From positions 62,001-126,000 of the forward strand of contig CAWBWU010000009.1 of the NCBI GenBank assembly GCA_963792655.1: 64,000 nucleotides of DNA. The letters run 5' to 3'. The DNA comes from DOZZ01 sp963792655 (GTDB lineage Bacteria; Acidobacteriota; Terriglobia; Bryobacterales; Bryobacteraceae). Both the position numbers and the translations under genes were made by a program. The notes under the pieces were generated by a model. The model was not told the DNA's origin. It was given only the letters and a program-made list of their open reading frames with translations, and searched no databases. Positions 1-8,189 of the stretch are shown piece by piece (the first letter of the stretch is position 1; each line of letters starts with the position of its first letter).

Positions 1-307
1 CCTGGCGGCCACTGAATAAAGGCGCCACTAGGAGGGCGCGATGAGAACGTTAGTTCTATGGTTAAGCCTTGCGAACTTGTATCGTTTGCGGCTCCATCTT
101 CGATCGCGGCCAAGCGACTGAAACTAACCGTAAAAGAAGTCCCCGGCTTTGAGCAGTAAGGTTCGCTGGTTATCCGGATTTCAGTAACGAGTCCACCCAT
201 CTAAGATGTTGCTCTTTCACGATCAGCACTCGTGATTAGTGGCTGCTGTTTGCCGCCTGCATTTCGATCTATGAGCCCCGACTGAACAATACGGGCCAAG
301 CGACTAC
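1..307. other. No convincing gene at window start
   Basis: Short open frames occur here: a 26-codon frame from the ATG at 41 with a GGAGG-like site in front, and another frame ending at 159. Neither resembles a protein I recognise and they overlap in different frames. This may be intergenic DNA or the decayed edge of a gene; I see no RNA gene, repeat or mobile element. Confidence 0.4.
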
Positions 308-793
308 TTATTTAACTGGTTTTGGGACAGTACCGGTCCATGTCCAGGCAGCGATCTTCCACGCCGCACCCTCTTTGCGAAGAACGATCGCAATCCGTCC
401 GGTCTCCCGCATCGAGACGCCCTTTTCCTTATAGGCATAGATGGAAGGGTAGATCAGATAAGCCTGCGCGGAGGTGATGTTTTTGACCATGGGCGCGCTG
501 AGCGTGACCTTCGGTTCAGTTAAGCCGAGTTTCTTGGAGTTGGCCTCGAAGGCTGCGCCCCAGTCATCGAAGGCCTTGGGTCCGTTCCATGTATAAGGAG
601 CGAACTCATCAATGATGCTGGTGCCGGCGGCCGAGTTCATTGCGGCAGACTTTGCCATATCGCCCGAGTTGAATCCGTCCATGAAGGTGCGAACCGCTGC
701 TTCAGGAGTGGGTTGACCAGGTGTGGCGGCCGTACAGACGGCGGCGACGAAAAGTAGGGCAATGATACGAGTGTTCAGGTGAGATGCGAGCAT
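308..793 (-). CDS. Exported SnoaL-like (NTF2-fold) protein
   Basis: A protein of 161 residues begins MLASHLNTRI with a hydrophobic signal peptide, probably cleaved near TAATPGQP. The mature part (PEAAVRTFMDGFNSGDM at the front, AAWKIAAWTWTG at the end) has the pattern of small NTF2/SnoaL-fold ketosteroid-isomerase-like proteins, a fold used for many enzymes and binding roles, so no reaction can be named. I chose the ATG at 793 because GGAG sits 5 bases upstream; the longer frame adds 13 residues that would spoil the signal peptide. It faces away from rpsU and stands alone. Confidence 0.7.
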   Translation of the reverse strand: MLASHLNTRIIALLFVAAVCTAATPGQPTPEAAVRTFMDGFNSGDMAKSAAMNSAAGTSIIDEFAPYTWNGPKAFDDWGAAFEANSKKLGLTEPKVTLSAPMVKNITSAQAYLIYPSIYAYKEKGVSMRETGRIAIVLRKEGAAWKIAAWTWTGTVPKPVK

Positions 794-1002
794 CGATTCT
801 CCGCGTGGTTTGAGGGTGACTGACTGTAACACAAGCAGCTTGCCCCTCCTCAGCGTGTATCCGCGCGTCCCTCCGCAGCTAGCAAATCACCGTGCTAACA
901 TCGTCTAGCACTCGTCCGCTCTTCCCTCCACATTTCAGCGCGGCTGAACCGAGAGAAAGGCGGGGCTGTGCCGGTGCAGTTGTACTTTTTTGTACCAGGG
1001 CC

Positions 1003-1030
1003 TTGACTTTTACAGCCAAGTCCATATCAT
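1003..1030 (+). promoter_or_regulatory. Likely sigma-70 type promoter of rpsU
   Basis: TTGACT (1003-1008) and TATCAT (1025-1030) are separated by 16 bases, about 60 bases upstream of the rpsU start. This is the best housekeeping-type promoter match near the gene. Transcription would begin around 1037, just before a hairpin in the leader. Confidence 0.5.
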
Positions 1031-1038
1031 ATCAGTAC

Positions 1039-1104
1039 CTTCCGGAGAGATCCGGAGGTAAATCTGCCGATGGTTGGGAGGTGTTTTTTCGTTTGGCAGA
1101 GGTA
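1039..1104 (+). promoter_or_regulatory. rpsU leader: hairpin plus possible 11-codon leader ORF
   Basis: Positions 1039-1046 pair with 1051-1058 (8 pairs, one G-U) around a GAGA tetraloop of the GNRA type. The 3' arm contains GGAGG (1054-1058), which is spaced 10 bases from an ATG at 1069. That ATG opens an 11-codon frame (MVGRCFFVWQR) ending at 1104, so it overlaps the rpsU start at 1093 in another frame. The arrangement could couple or attenuate S21 translation, but the short frame may also be chance. Confidence 0.3.
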
Positions 1105-1290
1105 AAAATTCAAGAGGGCGAAACTATCGAGAATGCCCTCCGGCGTTTCAAGCGTAAGGTCCAGCAAGAGGACATTATCAAGGAAGTCAAAAGACATTCC
1201 TTCTACTTGAAACCAGGTGAGAAGAAACGGGTCAAGCAAGCGCTGGCTCGTAAACGTAACCGGAAGAAGAGTCGCCGGGAAGTCGAGTAA
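1093..1290 (+). CDS. rpsU: 30S ribosomal protein bS21
   Basis: The 65-residue product matches bS21: AEVKIQEGETIENALRRF, then FKRKVQQEDI, then a very basic tail. bS21 is a small-subunit protein near the anti-Shine-Dalgarno region and helps initiation. The open frame extends upstream to 892, but homology begins at the codons encoding LAEVKIQ, so a TTG start at 1093 is chosen, with GGGAGG (1076-1081) 11 bases before it. No ATG fits in this frame. The lysine/arginine-rich C-terminus is typical of the family. Confidence 0.88.
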   Translation: MAEVKIQEGETIENALRRFKRKVQQEDIIKEVKRHSFYLKPGEKKRVKQALARKRNRKKSRREVE

Positions 1291-1306
1291 ATTAGCTGTC
1301 CGAGCT

Positions 1307-1333
1307 GCGGCCGAAGATCTCCCCTTCGGCCGC
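1307..1333 (+). terminator. Perfect 10-bp stem-loop after rpsU
   Basis: GCGGCCGAAG (1307-1316) pairs exactly with CTTCGGCCGC (1324-1333) around a 7-base loop, 16 bases after the rpsU stop. No T-tract follows, so it is either a weak terminator, a transcript-stabilising hairpin, or a processing site between rpsU and the next gene. Confidence 0.5.
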
Positions 1334-1368
1334 GCCAAGGCTGGGTCGCCTTGGGGAGTAAGTCATCC

Positions 1369-1671
1369 ATGGAGTTTCAGGATCGAGTCATCAAGTGCTG
1401 CGATTGCGGGTCTGATTTCATCTTCACCGCTGGCGAGCAGCATTTCTTCTACGACAAACAGTTCAAGAACGAACCCAAGCGCTGCAAGCTTTGCAAGAGC
1501 AAGCGGCAAGGCAACGGCCCCGCGAGTCCCATGCGCACCGAGACCATGACGAACTGTTCTCAGTGCGGGCGTGAAACCACGGTGCCCTTCAAGCCGACGC
1601 AGGGCAGGCCCGTCTTTTGCCGCGAATGTTTCCTGTCGCGCAAAGGCGCCGCCGCAGCCGCTACGGCTTAA
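1369..1671 (+). CDS. Zinc-ribbon protein with two Cys4 motifs
   Basis: This 100-residue protein has two four-cysteine zinc-binding units. The first is CDCGSDFIF...CKLC (C-x2-C, about 20 residues, C-x2-C); the second is CSQCGRETTVPF...FCRECF. The pattern belongs to the small zinc-ribbon proteins found widely in Acidobacteria and other phyla, whose role is unproven (nucleic-acid or protein binding is plausible). The ATG at 1369 follows GGGGAG by 10 bases; an in-frame TTG at 1351 is less likely. It lies downstream of rpsU and its end overlaps glmU (convergent) by 11 bases. Confidence 0.75.
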   Translation: MEFQDRVIKCCDCGSDFIFTAGEQHFFYDKQFKNEPKRCKLCKSKRQGNGPASPMRTETMTNCSQCGRETTVPFKPTQGRPVFCRECFLSRKGAAAAATA

Positions 1672-3061
1672 GCGGCTCCGTTTTCTGGCGGCGCCTGCGC
1701 GCCCACCCTTCTTTCACCACTTGCCTGGCGCGGCCTACGGCCAGAGCCTCGGGCGGAACTGCGTGCGTAATGACCGAGGCCGCGGCCACATAAGCGCCTT
1801 CGCCTACTTCAACGGGCGCGACCAGGGTGGAATTGCTGCCGATGAACGAGCCATCGCCAATCACCGTCGAATGCTTGTGAACGCCATCGTAATTGCACGT
1901 GATGGTTCCCGCGCCGATGTTGCTGCGTGCACCGATAACCGAATCGCCAAGATACGCCAGATGATTCGCCTTGGCCTTCGCTCCCATGCGCGTCTTCTTG
2001 AGCTCGACGAAGTTGCCGATATGCGCCCCTTCGGCCACGTCGTTGTCCAGGCGCAACCGCGCATAAGGGCCCACGTGTGCGCCGTCGCCAATGCGTGACG
2101 TGCCAACGATGGTGAACGCGCCGATGGCAACGCCGTTGCCGATCGTCGAGTCCTGCACAATGCTGCACGCGCCCACGCGGCAATCTTCGCCGATGCGAGT
2201 ATTGCCCAGCAGTTGCGCGAAGGGTTCGATGACAGTATCGATTCCGACTTCAACGCCCGCGTCAACCGTCACCGTCTCCGGCTTTTCAATGGTCACGCCG
2301 GCCAGCATCAATTGCTGAACTTTGCGATCGCGGAAAATGCGGTCGACAGCGGCAAGCTCTACGCGGTTGTTGATGCCGAGCAACTCACCGGGATCGGGAT
2401 TCTTGATTGCAGCGAACGTGTGACCCGCGCCGATCAGCAAGCCGATCATGTCGGTCAGGTAATACTCTTTCGCCGGATTGTCCGGGCGAATGTCATGAAT
2501 CAGCTTCCAGAACAGATCGGCGCGGAACGAGTACATGCCCGCGTTGATCTCGCCAATCAGCAACTGCTCCGGTGTGGCGGCCTTCTGCTCCACAATGGCC
2601 TGCACGTTGCCTAGCTGGTCGCGCACGATACGTCCGTAGCCGTAAGGGTTCTCCAGCACCGTGGTGATCATGGTGCCGCCCGCCGTGGAGCGCTCCTGTG
2701 CGTCGATGAGGCCCGTGAGTGTCTCGGGCCGGATCAACGGGCAATCGCCATAGAAAATTACGAGCTGACCGGGCAGTTTGCTCAGCTCTTTCTCGCCGCA
2801 CAGCAACGCGTGCGCCGTGCCGATCTGCTCGGCCTGATGAATGAACCCGACGCCGCGGCTCGCGAGCAAGGCGCGCACTTCGGCGGCCTGGTGGCCCACC
2901 ACCACAAACACACGCTCCGCGGGCGCAACGGATAGAGCAGCGTCCACTGCATGCTCCACCAGCGCCTTGCCGCCGGCCTGATGCAGCACCTTCGCCCGCT
3001 TCGAACGCATCCGGGTGCCCAGCCCTGCAGCCAGAATCACGACTGTCGCTTCAGCTTTCAT
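1661..3061 (-). CDS. glmU: Bifunctional GlmU: GlcN-1-P acetyltransferase / GlcNAc-1-P uridyltransferase
   Basis: The 466-residue protein makes UDP-GlcNAc, the precursor of peptidoglycan and LPS, in the cytoplasm. The N-terminal half carries the nucleotidyltransferase signature LAAGLGTRMRSKRAK and the GDCPLI metal-site region. The C-terminal half is a left-handed beta helix of hexapeptide repeats (for example IGNGVAIGAFTIVG) with ITCNYDG near the acetyl-CoA site. The family is usually about 455 residues, so it is complete. The ATG at 3061 has GAGGAAA just upstream and overlaps the end of yvcK by 11 bases, so translation is probably coupled; both genes serve cell-wall precursor supply. Confidence 0.95.
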   Translation of the reverse strand: MKAEATVVILAAGLGTRMRSKRAKVLHQAGGKALVEHAVDAALSVAPAERVFVVVGHQAAEVRALLASRGVGFIHQAEQIGTAHALLCGEKELSKLPGQLVIFYGDCPLIRPETLTGLIDAQERSTAGGTMITTVLENPYGYGRIVRDQLGNVQAIVEQKAATPEQLLIGEINAGMYSFRADLFWKLIHDIRPDNPAKEYYLTDMIGLLIGAGHTFAAIKNPDPGELLGINNRVELAAVDRIFRDRKVQQLMLAGVTIEKPETVTVDAGVEVGIDTVIEPFAQLLGNTRIGEDCRVGACSIVQDSTIGNGVAIGAFTIVGTSRIGDGAHVGPYARLRLDNDVAEGAHIGNFVELKKTRMGAKAKANHLAYLGDSVIGARSNIGAGTITCNYDGVHKHSTVIGDGSFIGSNSTLVAPVEVGEGAYVAAASVITHAVPPEALAVGRARQVVKEGWARRRRQKTEPLKP

Positions 3062-4062
3062 GCTTTCCTCGTAACTTGCGCCGGTGTCCCGCTCGCGCCA
3101 GGCGCATGGCGACTTCCGCCACAGCGTGCGAATCGTGGCGCACAACGGTATCTTCCATCAACAGATCTTCCTCCCAGACTTCGATCCCCATCTTGCGAAT
3201 CAGCTTCGCATCGTTCTCTACCTGCGCCGCTTCTTCTTTCGCGTAGCGGCGGCGTGTTGATGCCCGCACGGAACCCGAGTTGACGATGGCGATGTCGATC
3301 AACGGTCCGCCCGCATGGTCGTGGATGGCGCGCACGTGGTCTGACGCGCGAAATGCCGTGGTCTCCCCCGGCTGCCACATCAAGTTCACAAAGTAGGCTT
3401 TGAGCGCGGGGGAACGCCGGATGGCGGGCGAGATTCCACTTACCAGCAAGTTCGGAATCACGCTCGTGAAGAGTGAGCCGGGGCCAAGCGTGATCAGGTC
3501 CGCTTTCTCGATCGCCTCCAGCGTTTCAGCAAGGGGCTTGGCGCGTCTCGGCTGCAGCCGTATTTTCTTGATCGCCTGCCGGCTGCGACTGATCTGTGTT
3601 TCGCCGGATACGCGAGTGCCGTCGGCCAGTGTGGCTTCAAGTCCCACGTTTGCCGCGGTCGAAGGGTAAATGTGACCGGCCACTGCCAGCACTTCCGCCG
3701 ATTGCTTGACGGCCTCGGAGAAGTCACCCGTGATGTGCGTGAGCGCGGTCAGGAACAAGTTGCCGAAGCTATGCCCCTTCAGTCCACGGCCGCTTTCGAA
3801 GCGGTAGCGGAAGAGCCGCGAAATCAGTTTCTCATCTTCACTGAAGCGCGACCAGGCAGTTGCGGATGTCGCCCGGGGGCAGCACGTCGAAATCGCGGCG
3901 CAAGCGGCCGGAGCTTCCGCCGTCATCGGTAACGGTGACCACTGCGGTGATGTCCACGCGGCAGTCGGACGGGCGCGCATAACGTTTCAGGCCGTGAAGC
4001 AGAGCCGAGAGCCCGCTGCCGCCGCCAATCGCGACGACGCACAGCGGCTTGGGGCTATTCAA
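3051..4062 (-). CDS. yvcK: YvcK/CofD-like protein, frameshifted
   Basis: The N-terminal part has VVAIGGGSGLSALLHGLK and VTDDGGSSGRLRRDF, the nucleotide-binding signature of the YvcK family (gluconeogenesis-linked, UDP-sugar binding, needed for cell-wall homeostasis in Bacillus). Translation stops at 3838-3840, but the family sequence continues one frame over (SEDEKLISRLFRYRF, then GHSFGNLFLTALT, then ITLGPGSLFTSVIPN) down to 3051. One extra A/T at about 3844-3845 explains the break; without it the protein is about 336 residues, normal length. I think this is a sequence error. The start is a TTG at 4062, 9 bases after the TPR gene, and the gene feeds into glmU. Confidence 0.85.
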
Positions 4063-4071
4063 GAGCGAGAC

Positions 4072-4665
4072 CTAGAACGGTCCGGTTTTATCGGGGTTGA
4101 GTAGTTGCTGAAGCAGCGGGTTGCGGGCTGCTTCGGTGAAATCGGGGTCCTGGCGGGCATTCATTCGGTTGCGCGGGTTGATATCAATCGCACGCTTCAG
4201 ATTCTCATAAGCCGCGGGTACATCGCCACTCAATGCGTCACAAGCGGCCAATGCGTAGAGCACATCGTCGCTGTTGGGCATGTCTTTCTGCGCGATCAAT
4301 AGATGCTGCCGCCCTTCCTGGATGTTGCCGGCGTTGATCCGCTCAACGGCGTAGTTATAGTGCTCGTCGGGCGAGTGAAAGGCCAGCGTGATCGTTTGCG
4401 AACGGCGCTGGCAAATTGCCAGATGCAGCCGGGCATTGTGCGCGACTGGCGCCGCCGGTCCCGATGCGGCTTGCTCAAACAGAGGGCGCGCTTCCTCTAG
4501 CTGCTGCTCGCGAAACAGACGAATCGCTTGCTCGTAGGCTTTCATTTGCCGAACCGATTCGCTCTCCGGTTCAGCCACGGCCGCCTTACCCTTCGGTACA
4601 CCCGCCGAAGCAGAAGCCTTCGCGCGAGAGCTGGCTGCCGGTTCCGCTCGTTTCTTAGGAGGCAT
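4072..4665 (-). CDS. TPR-repeat protein, first gene of yvcK-glmU operon
   Basis: A 197-residue protein with a lysine/alanine/serine-rich N-terminus (about 40 residues, probably disordered) followed by helical repeats resembling tetratricopeptide units (AIRLFREQQLEEARPLFEQA; YENLKRAIDINPRNRMNAR). TPRs bind partner proteins; no catalytic motif is visible. There is no signal peptide, so it is probably cytoplasmic. The ATG at 4665 is favoured over a GTG 12 bases upstream because GGAG is 11 bases before it. It is followed after 9 bases by yvcK, so the three genes are probably one transcript. Confidence 0.75.
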   Translation of the reverse strand: MPPKKRAEPAASSRAKASASAGVPKGKAAVAEPESESVRQMKAYEQAIRLFREQQLEEARPLFEQAASGPAAPVAHNARLHLAICQRRSQTITLAFHSPDEHYNYAVERINAGNIQEGRQHLLIAQKDMPNSDDVLYALAACDALSGDVPAAYENLKRAIDINPRNRMNARQDPDFTEAARNPLLQQLLNPDKTGPF

Positions 4666-4778
4666 GCTGACGCTCACTCCGTAACTGGTGGCAACTGTAA
4701 TACCAGATGATCGTATATGAAGTCAAAGCGCGGGGTTCCGGGGAGGCTGCTGTAGTAAAATCAAAGATTCGCTGACAA

Positions 4779-4838
4779 CGTTGCGGCGGACTGCGTTCTG
4801 CCGATTTGATTTGTACTCAGAATGCGCGCGCCGCAACG
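4779..4838 (+). promoter_or_regulatory. Long-range inverted repeat in metK leader
   Basis: CGTTGCGGCG (4779-4788) and CGCCGCAACG (4829-4838) are perfect complements enclosing 40 bases, 35 bases upstream of the metK start. It could close a structured leader. I do not recognise any known SAM riboswitch core in the enclosed sequence, so a regulatory role is only inferred from position. Confidence 0.35.
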
Positions 4839-4873
4839 ATCCGAACGTTCATCTCAATAGCTCAGGAGCATTC

Positions 4874-6043
4874 ATGGCAGAACATCAACGACACCTCTTC
4901 ACTTCCGAATCCGTCACCGAAGGACACCCGGACAAGATCGCGGACCAGATCTCTGACGCTGTGCTCGATGCAGTGCTGGCGCAAGATCCGATGGGACGCG
5001 TAGCGTGTGAAGTTCTGGTGACGACGGGAATTTGTGTGGTGTCAGGCGAGATCACGACGACCTGCTATGTGGACGTGCCTACGATCGCGCGCAAGACGAT
5101 TCAGCACGTGGGTTATACCGATGCGGAGTTCGGCTTCGACTATAAAACGTGCGGCGTGCTGAATACGATTCAGAGCCAGTCGCCCGATATCGCGATGGGT
5201 GTCGATACCGGTGGAGCAGGGGACCAGGGCTTGATGTTCGGCTTCGCCTGCGATGAGACCGAAGAACTGATGCCGCTGCCGATCGTGCTGGCGCATAAAT
5301 TAACCCGGCGATTGTCGGATGTGCGGCGCTCGGGTGAATTGAACTTTCTCCGTCCCGATGGCAAAAGCCAGGTAAGCGTGGAGTATGTGGACGGCAAGCC
5401 GGCGCGCATCGAAGCGATCGTCGTATCGACGCAGCACCATGACTCGGTCGAAAGTGAAGAACTCGTCGCCAAGGTTCGCAAGCAGGTGATTGACGCAGTC
5501 ATCCCGCAGGACATGGTGGACGCGAACACCAAGTACCACATCAATCCCACGGGCCGCTTCGTGATCGGCGGACCGCATGGCGATACGGGACTCACCGGAC
5601 GCAAAATCATCGTCGATACTTACGGCGGCATGGGCCGTCACGGCGGCGGCGCGTTCTCGGGCAAGGATCCGACGAAGGTCGACCGTTCCGCCTGCTACAT
5701 GGCGCGCTACATTGCGAAGAACCTGGTGGCCGCGGGGCTGGCGACGAAGGTGGAAGTGCAACTGGCCTATGCGATCGGCGTTGCGGAACCAGTGTCCGTG
5801 ATGGTCAACACGTTCGGAACGGGCACCATTCCGGAAGAGCAGATGACCGCGCTGATTCGCAAAAATTTCCCGCTGACGCCGAAGGGCATCATCGATCACC
5901 TGAAGCTGCGCCGCCCGATCTACCAGCAGACGGCCGCGTTTGGGCACTTTGGCCGCACGGAAGAAGGCTTCTCATGGGAGAAGACCGACAAGGCCGAAGA
6001 ATTGAAGCACGCCGGCAGTTTGGCGGAAGCGGTCGCACGGTAA
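4874..6043 (+). CDS. metK: S-adenosylmethionine synthase
   Basis: The enzyme makes S-adenosylmethionine from methionine and ATP, releasing phosphate and diphosphate, as a cytoplasmic tetramer. The 389 residues show the family hallmarks: FTSESVTEGHPDKIADQISD near the N-terminus, GAGDQGLMFGFA at about residue 115, and GGGAFSGKDPTKVDRSA at about residue 260. Family length is about 385-395, so it is complete. The ATG at 4874 has AGGAG 5 bases upstream; the frame stays open to 4781 but that part is not conserved. It stands alone, with its own leader hairpin and a downstream stem-loop. Confidence 0.96.
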   Translation: MAEHQRHLFTSESVTEGHPDKIADQISDAVLDAVLAQDPMGRVACEVLVTTGICVVSGEITTTCYVDVPTIARKTIQHVGYTDAEFGFDYKTCGVLNTIQSQSPDIAMGVDTGGAGDQGLMFGFACDETEELMPLPIVLAHKLTRRLSDVRRSGELNFLRPDGKSQVSVEYVDGKPARIEAIVVSTQHHDSVESEELVAKVRKQVIDAVIPQDMVDANTKYHINPTGRFVIGGPHGDTGLTGRKIIVDTYGGMGRHGGGAFSGKDPTKVDRSACYMARYIAKNLVAAGLATKVEVQLAYAIGVAEPVSVMVNTFGTGTIPEEQMTALIRKNFPLTPKGIIDHLKLRRPIYQQTAAFGHFGRTEEGFSWEKTDKAEELKHAGSLAEAVAR

Positions 6044-6057
6044 GAAACGCGCGTTCG

Positions 6058-6083
6058 GGGGCGCTCGCTATCGGTCGCGCCCC
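6058..6083 (+). terminator. Stem-loop after metK
   Basis: GGGGCGC (6058-6064) pairs with GCGCCCC (6077-6083) around 12 bases, starting 15 bases past the metK stop. No T-run follows, so its strength as an intrinsic terminator is uncertain. It also overlaps the end of the small minus-strand ORF 6068-6229. Confidence 0.45.
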
Positions 6084-6229
6084 TGAATTGTCATCAGGTG
6101 CCGCATCGCAAACGGCACTTCGTCAGGATGCGTCGTGCACCAGACGATGATGCGCTCCAGCTTTGTTGCGTCATCCTGAATGGCGCTGATTTCCACTAAT
6201 TCTTCTTCGATCTGTTGCGCGTCTCTCAT
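6068..6229 (-). CDS. Hypothetical 53-residue acidic protein
   Basis: A frame of 53 codons from an ATG at 6229 reads MRDAQQIEEELVEISAIQDD, then a segment with ATKLERIIVWC, then HPDEVPFAMRHLM, ending at a TAG at 6068. Composition is protein-like: acidic, amphipathic helical N-terminus and no rare-residue bias. No strong Shine-Dalgarno site is visible; an in-frame TTG three codons earlier is a possible alternative start. I recognise no family. It sits tail-to-tail with metK, between it and the frameshifted MoxR-partner gene. Confidence 0.45.
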   Translation of the reverse strand: MRDAQQIEEELVEISAIQDDATKLERIIVWCTTHPDEVPFAMRHLMTIQGRDR

Positions 6230-6271
6230 ATCAATCAATTTTGCCAGAGCGACTTTGATGTTTTTGCACTA

Positions 6272-6334
6272 GCCGCGCACGTCAGTAAGCGGGCTTCGGG
6301 TTTCCTGTACAGCCCGCTTACTTACGTGCGCGGC
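6272..6334. repeat. REP-like palindrome, copy 1
   Basis: Arms of 24 bases (6272-6295 and 6311-6334) are complementary with one mismatch around a 15-base loop. The arm GCCGCGCACGTNAGTAAGCG recurs at 45658-45678, so this is a dispersed intergenic repeat family like REP/BIME elements. As RNA it would form a very stable hairpin and could end or protect transcripts from both sides. Confidence 0.75.
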
Positions 6335-6369
6335 TCGTGTGGCCACGGTGCTCGTGGGCAACCCGCGCG

Positions 6370-8189
6370 TTACCAGATATAGTCCTTCGCGATCTTCCGC
6401 TTATCGTATCCATCCAGCACATGCACCACGCGGATTTTCTTCATCGCCACCGGTGAGAGCTGGCCGATGGGCAGTAGATGATCGTGCGGCCGTAGCGCGC
6501 GGCGATGTTGCGGAACACGGTGCGCGGGGGCTTGGCGGCGACGTAGACTACATAACTTCTGGACCGAGTAATCCAGGCCGGCCAGCAGCAACCGTTCGGC
6601 CTTCGTCTCAGCGAAATCGTAATCGGGATCGTCCCAGACGTCGTACATGCGGCGCGCGGGCAGGCACATCAAAAAGCCGCCGTACTCACCGCGTCCGATA
6701 CCCGGGCCGACCAGATGTCGAACGGATAGGTCGAGTAGAAGGCCATGTCGGACTCGTTCTGATGTTCGCCCAGCCAGTCGTCATGTAGGATATCGTTCGT
6801 CGCATCGCTCGTCGAAGATCACCACGACCGAGCCCACTTCGCCTTGCATCTTCTGTTCTTCGCGCACGAAGATTTTGCCTTCGTGCCAGTTCCGAATGGT
6901 CTCGCGCAGATCGATGCCGTCCAGCAGGGAAGTGGTGAATGGTTCCACGCGGGTGCGCTCTTCAGAAAAAATGCTCTTGCCCTTCTTCTTCAGATAGCGG
7001 CCGAAGTCTTCGATGACGAGATCTTCAGGCGGATAGGAGCAGATCGATGTGCCGTCAAGATCCTCGGCCCACTCAGCCGGGGATCTTCTCCTTCTTGCGT
7101 CTTCAGCCCTGTCTGCCCATGCGGCGTTTGATGCTCGGCAGGCGACGCCGAGGCGGATGCGCTTCGTGTTCATCCAGACTCATCGCCTGAGATCTTCACG
7201 GTCTGCACATCGGATTCGGTCTGTTGGGCGGGGTAGCGGTTGGCCATCTCCCAAACTTCCCAGGCGTAGTTCTCGTCGACAATTCCTTGTGCGGCGACCG
7301 TTAGATCGTACAGCGACGCGACAGCTCCGAGGTCATGCGCGCCAGATTGCGTGTGTAACGTGCGATGGAGCGCCGCTGCCAGTGCATGACGCGGTCGCCG
7401 GTGTGGATCTCATACTCCTTCTCGGCCGCGCGCAACACCGTGATCTGCAGATGACGGCGGTCAACGGCCAGAGGGGTTGTCTCGACGCGCGATACTCTTC
7501 GTAGCGAGCCTGCAGCGCCGGGTAGTCGGTCAAGACTTCTGCCAGGCAATCGGGATGCGGATTGAGCAGACGCAGACCTTCGCGACGCGCGGCGTGCTTC
7601 GGCTCCGACTGTGGCCGCTCCATCGCGTCGAGCACCGGATCGAGCAGGTTAAGCGAGATCACCATTAACGTGCGCGCGCGGGATCAAGCCCCTGCAGCTA
7701 TAGGCGATCGCGTCCGCAGCCGCGCGACAGCTCCGAACGCGGCTGCGGATACACGCGATAGGTCTCGACGTACGTGTTGAGCGAGATGTGCCGCAACGCG
7801 TAGGTGTCGGGGTAAGCGTCGGGAAGGTGCGGACGTTCGCTCGCATCGGGGTCGCAGAAGATTACTTCCGCACCGATTTCGAGTGCCGTGCGCAATGCTT
7901 CGGTGAAAGGGTCGGCCGGTTCGACCGGAACATAAACGCCCTCGCTATCGTGGCGCGCGTCTTCGTAGAAGAGCAGCGAGATTTCAGGTAGCCGCTGAAC
8001 GGCTGCGGTCCAGATTTCCTGCAGCGTGCGCGGCAACTCCAGCGCGACCACTTGCGGTCTTTGCGCGAGGATTGCGCGGCGCACTTCTTCAGCAAACTCG
8101 AGACGCCCGGGCACCACGGGGAAGTACGTGATGCGGCCCCGCGTCAGACTGCTGAAATCAGGAAGCGGAGGGACGAGGTCGCCGTGCAT
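6370..8189 (-). pseudogene. Large MoxR-associated protein of unknown function, multiply frameshifted
   Basis: Joining frames gives a protein of about 600 residues. The N-terminal part (ATG at 8189; ITYFPVVPGRLEFAEEVRRA, then PQVVALELPRTLQEIW, then GAEVIFCDPDASERPHL) faintly resembles the TraB/ChaN-like superfamily; this is inference. Middle and C-terminal pieces lie in other frames: LEVLTDYPALQARYEEY, YPPEDLVIEDFGRYLKKKGK, then GGFLMCLPARRMYDVWDD and KKIRVVHVLDGYDKRKIAKD before the stop at 6370. At least five single-base shifts separate them, near 7700, 7500, 7310, 7180 and 6790-6560. It overlaps the end of the upstream MoxR gene, so the two form one unit. I do not know its function. The reading frame is not intact as given; sequence error is as likely as decay. 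Confidence 0.6.

Noticed and set aside
892..1092. N-terminal extension of the rpsU frame
   Set aside because: It has no similarity to bS21 or other proteins; family homology begins right after the TTG at 1093.
7698..8189. Stand-alone 163-residue gene
   Set aside because: It is only the N-terminal piece of a larger frameshifted gene whose continuation is in neighbouring frames.
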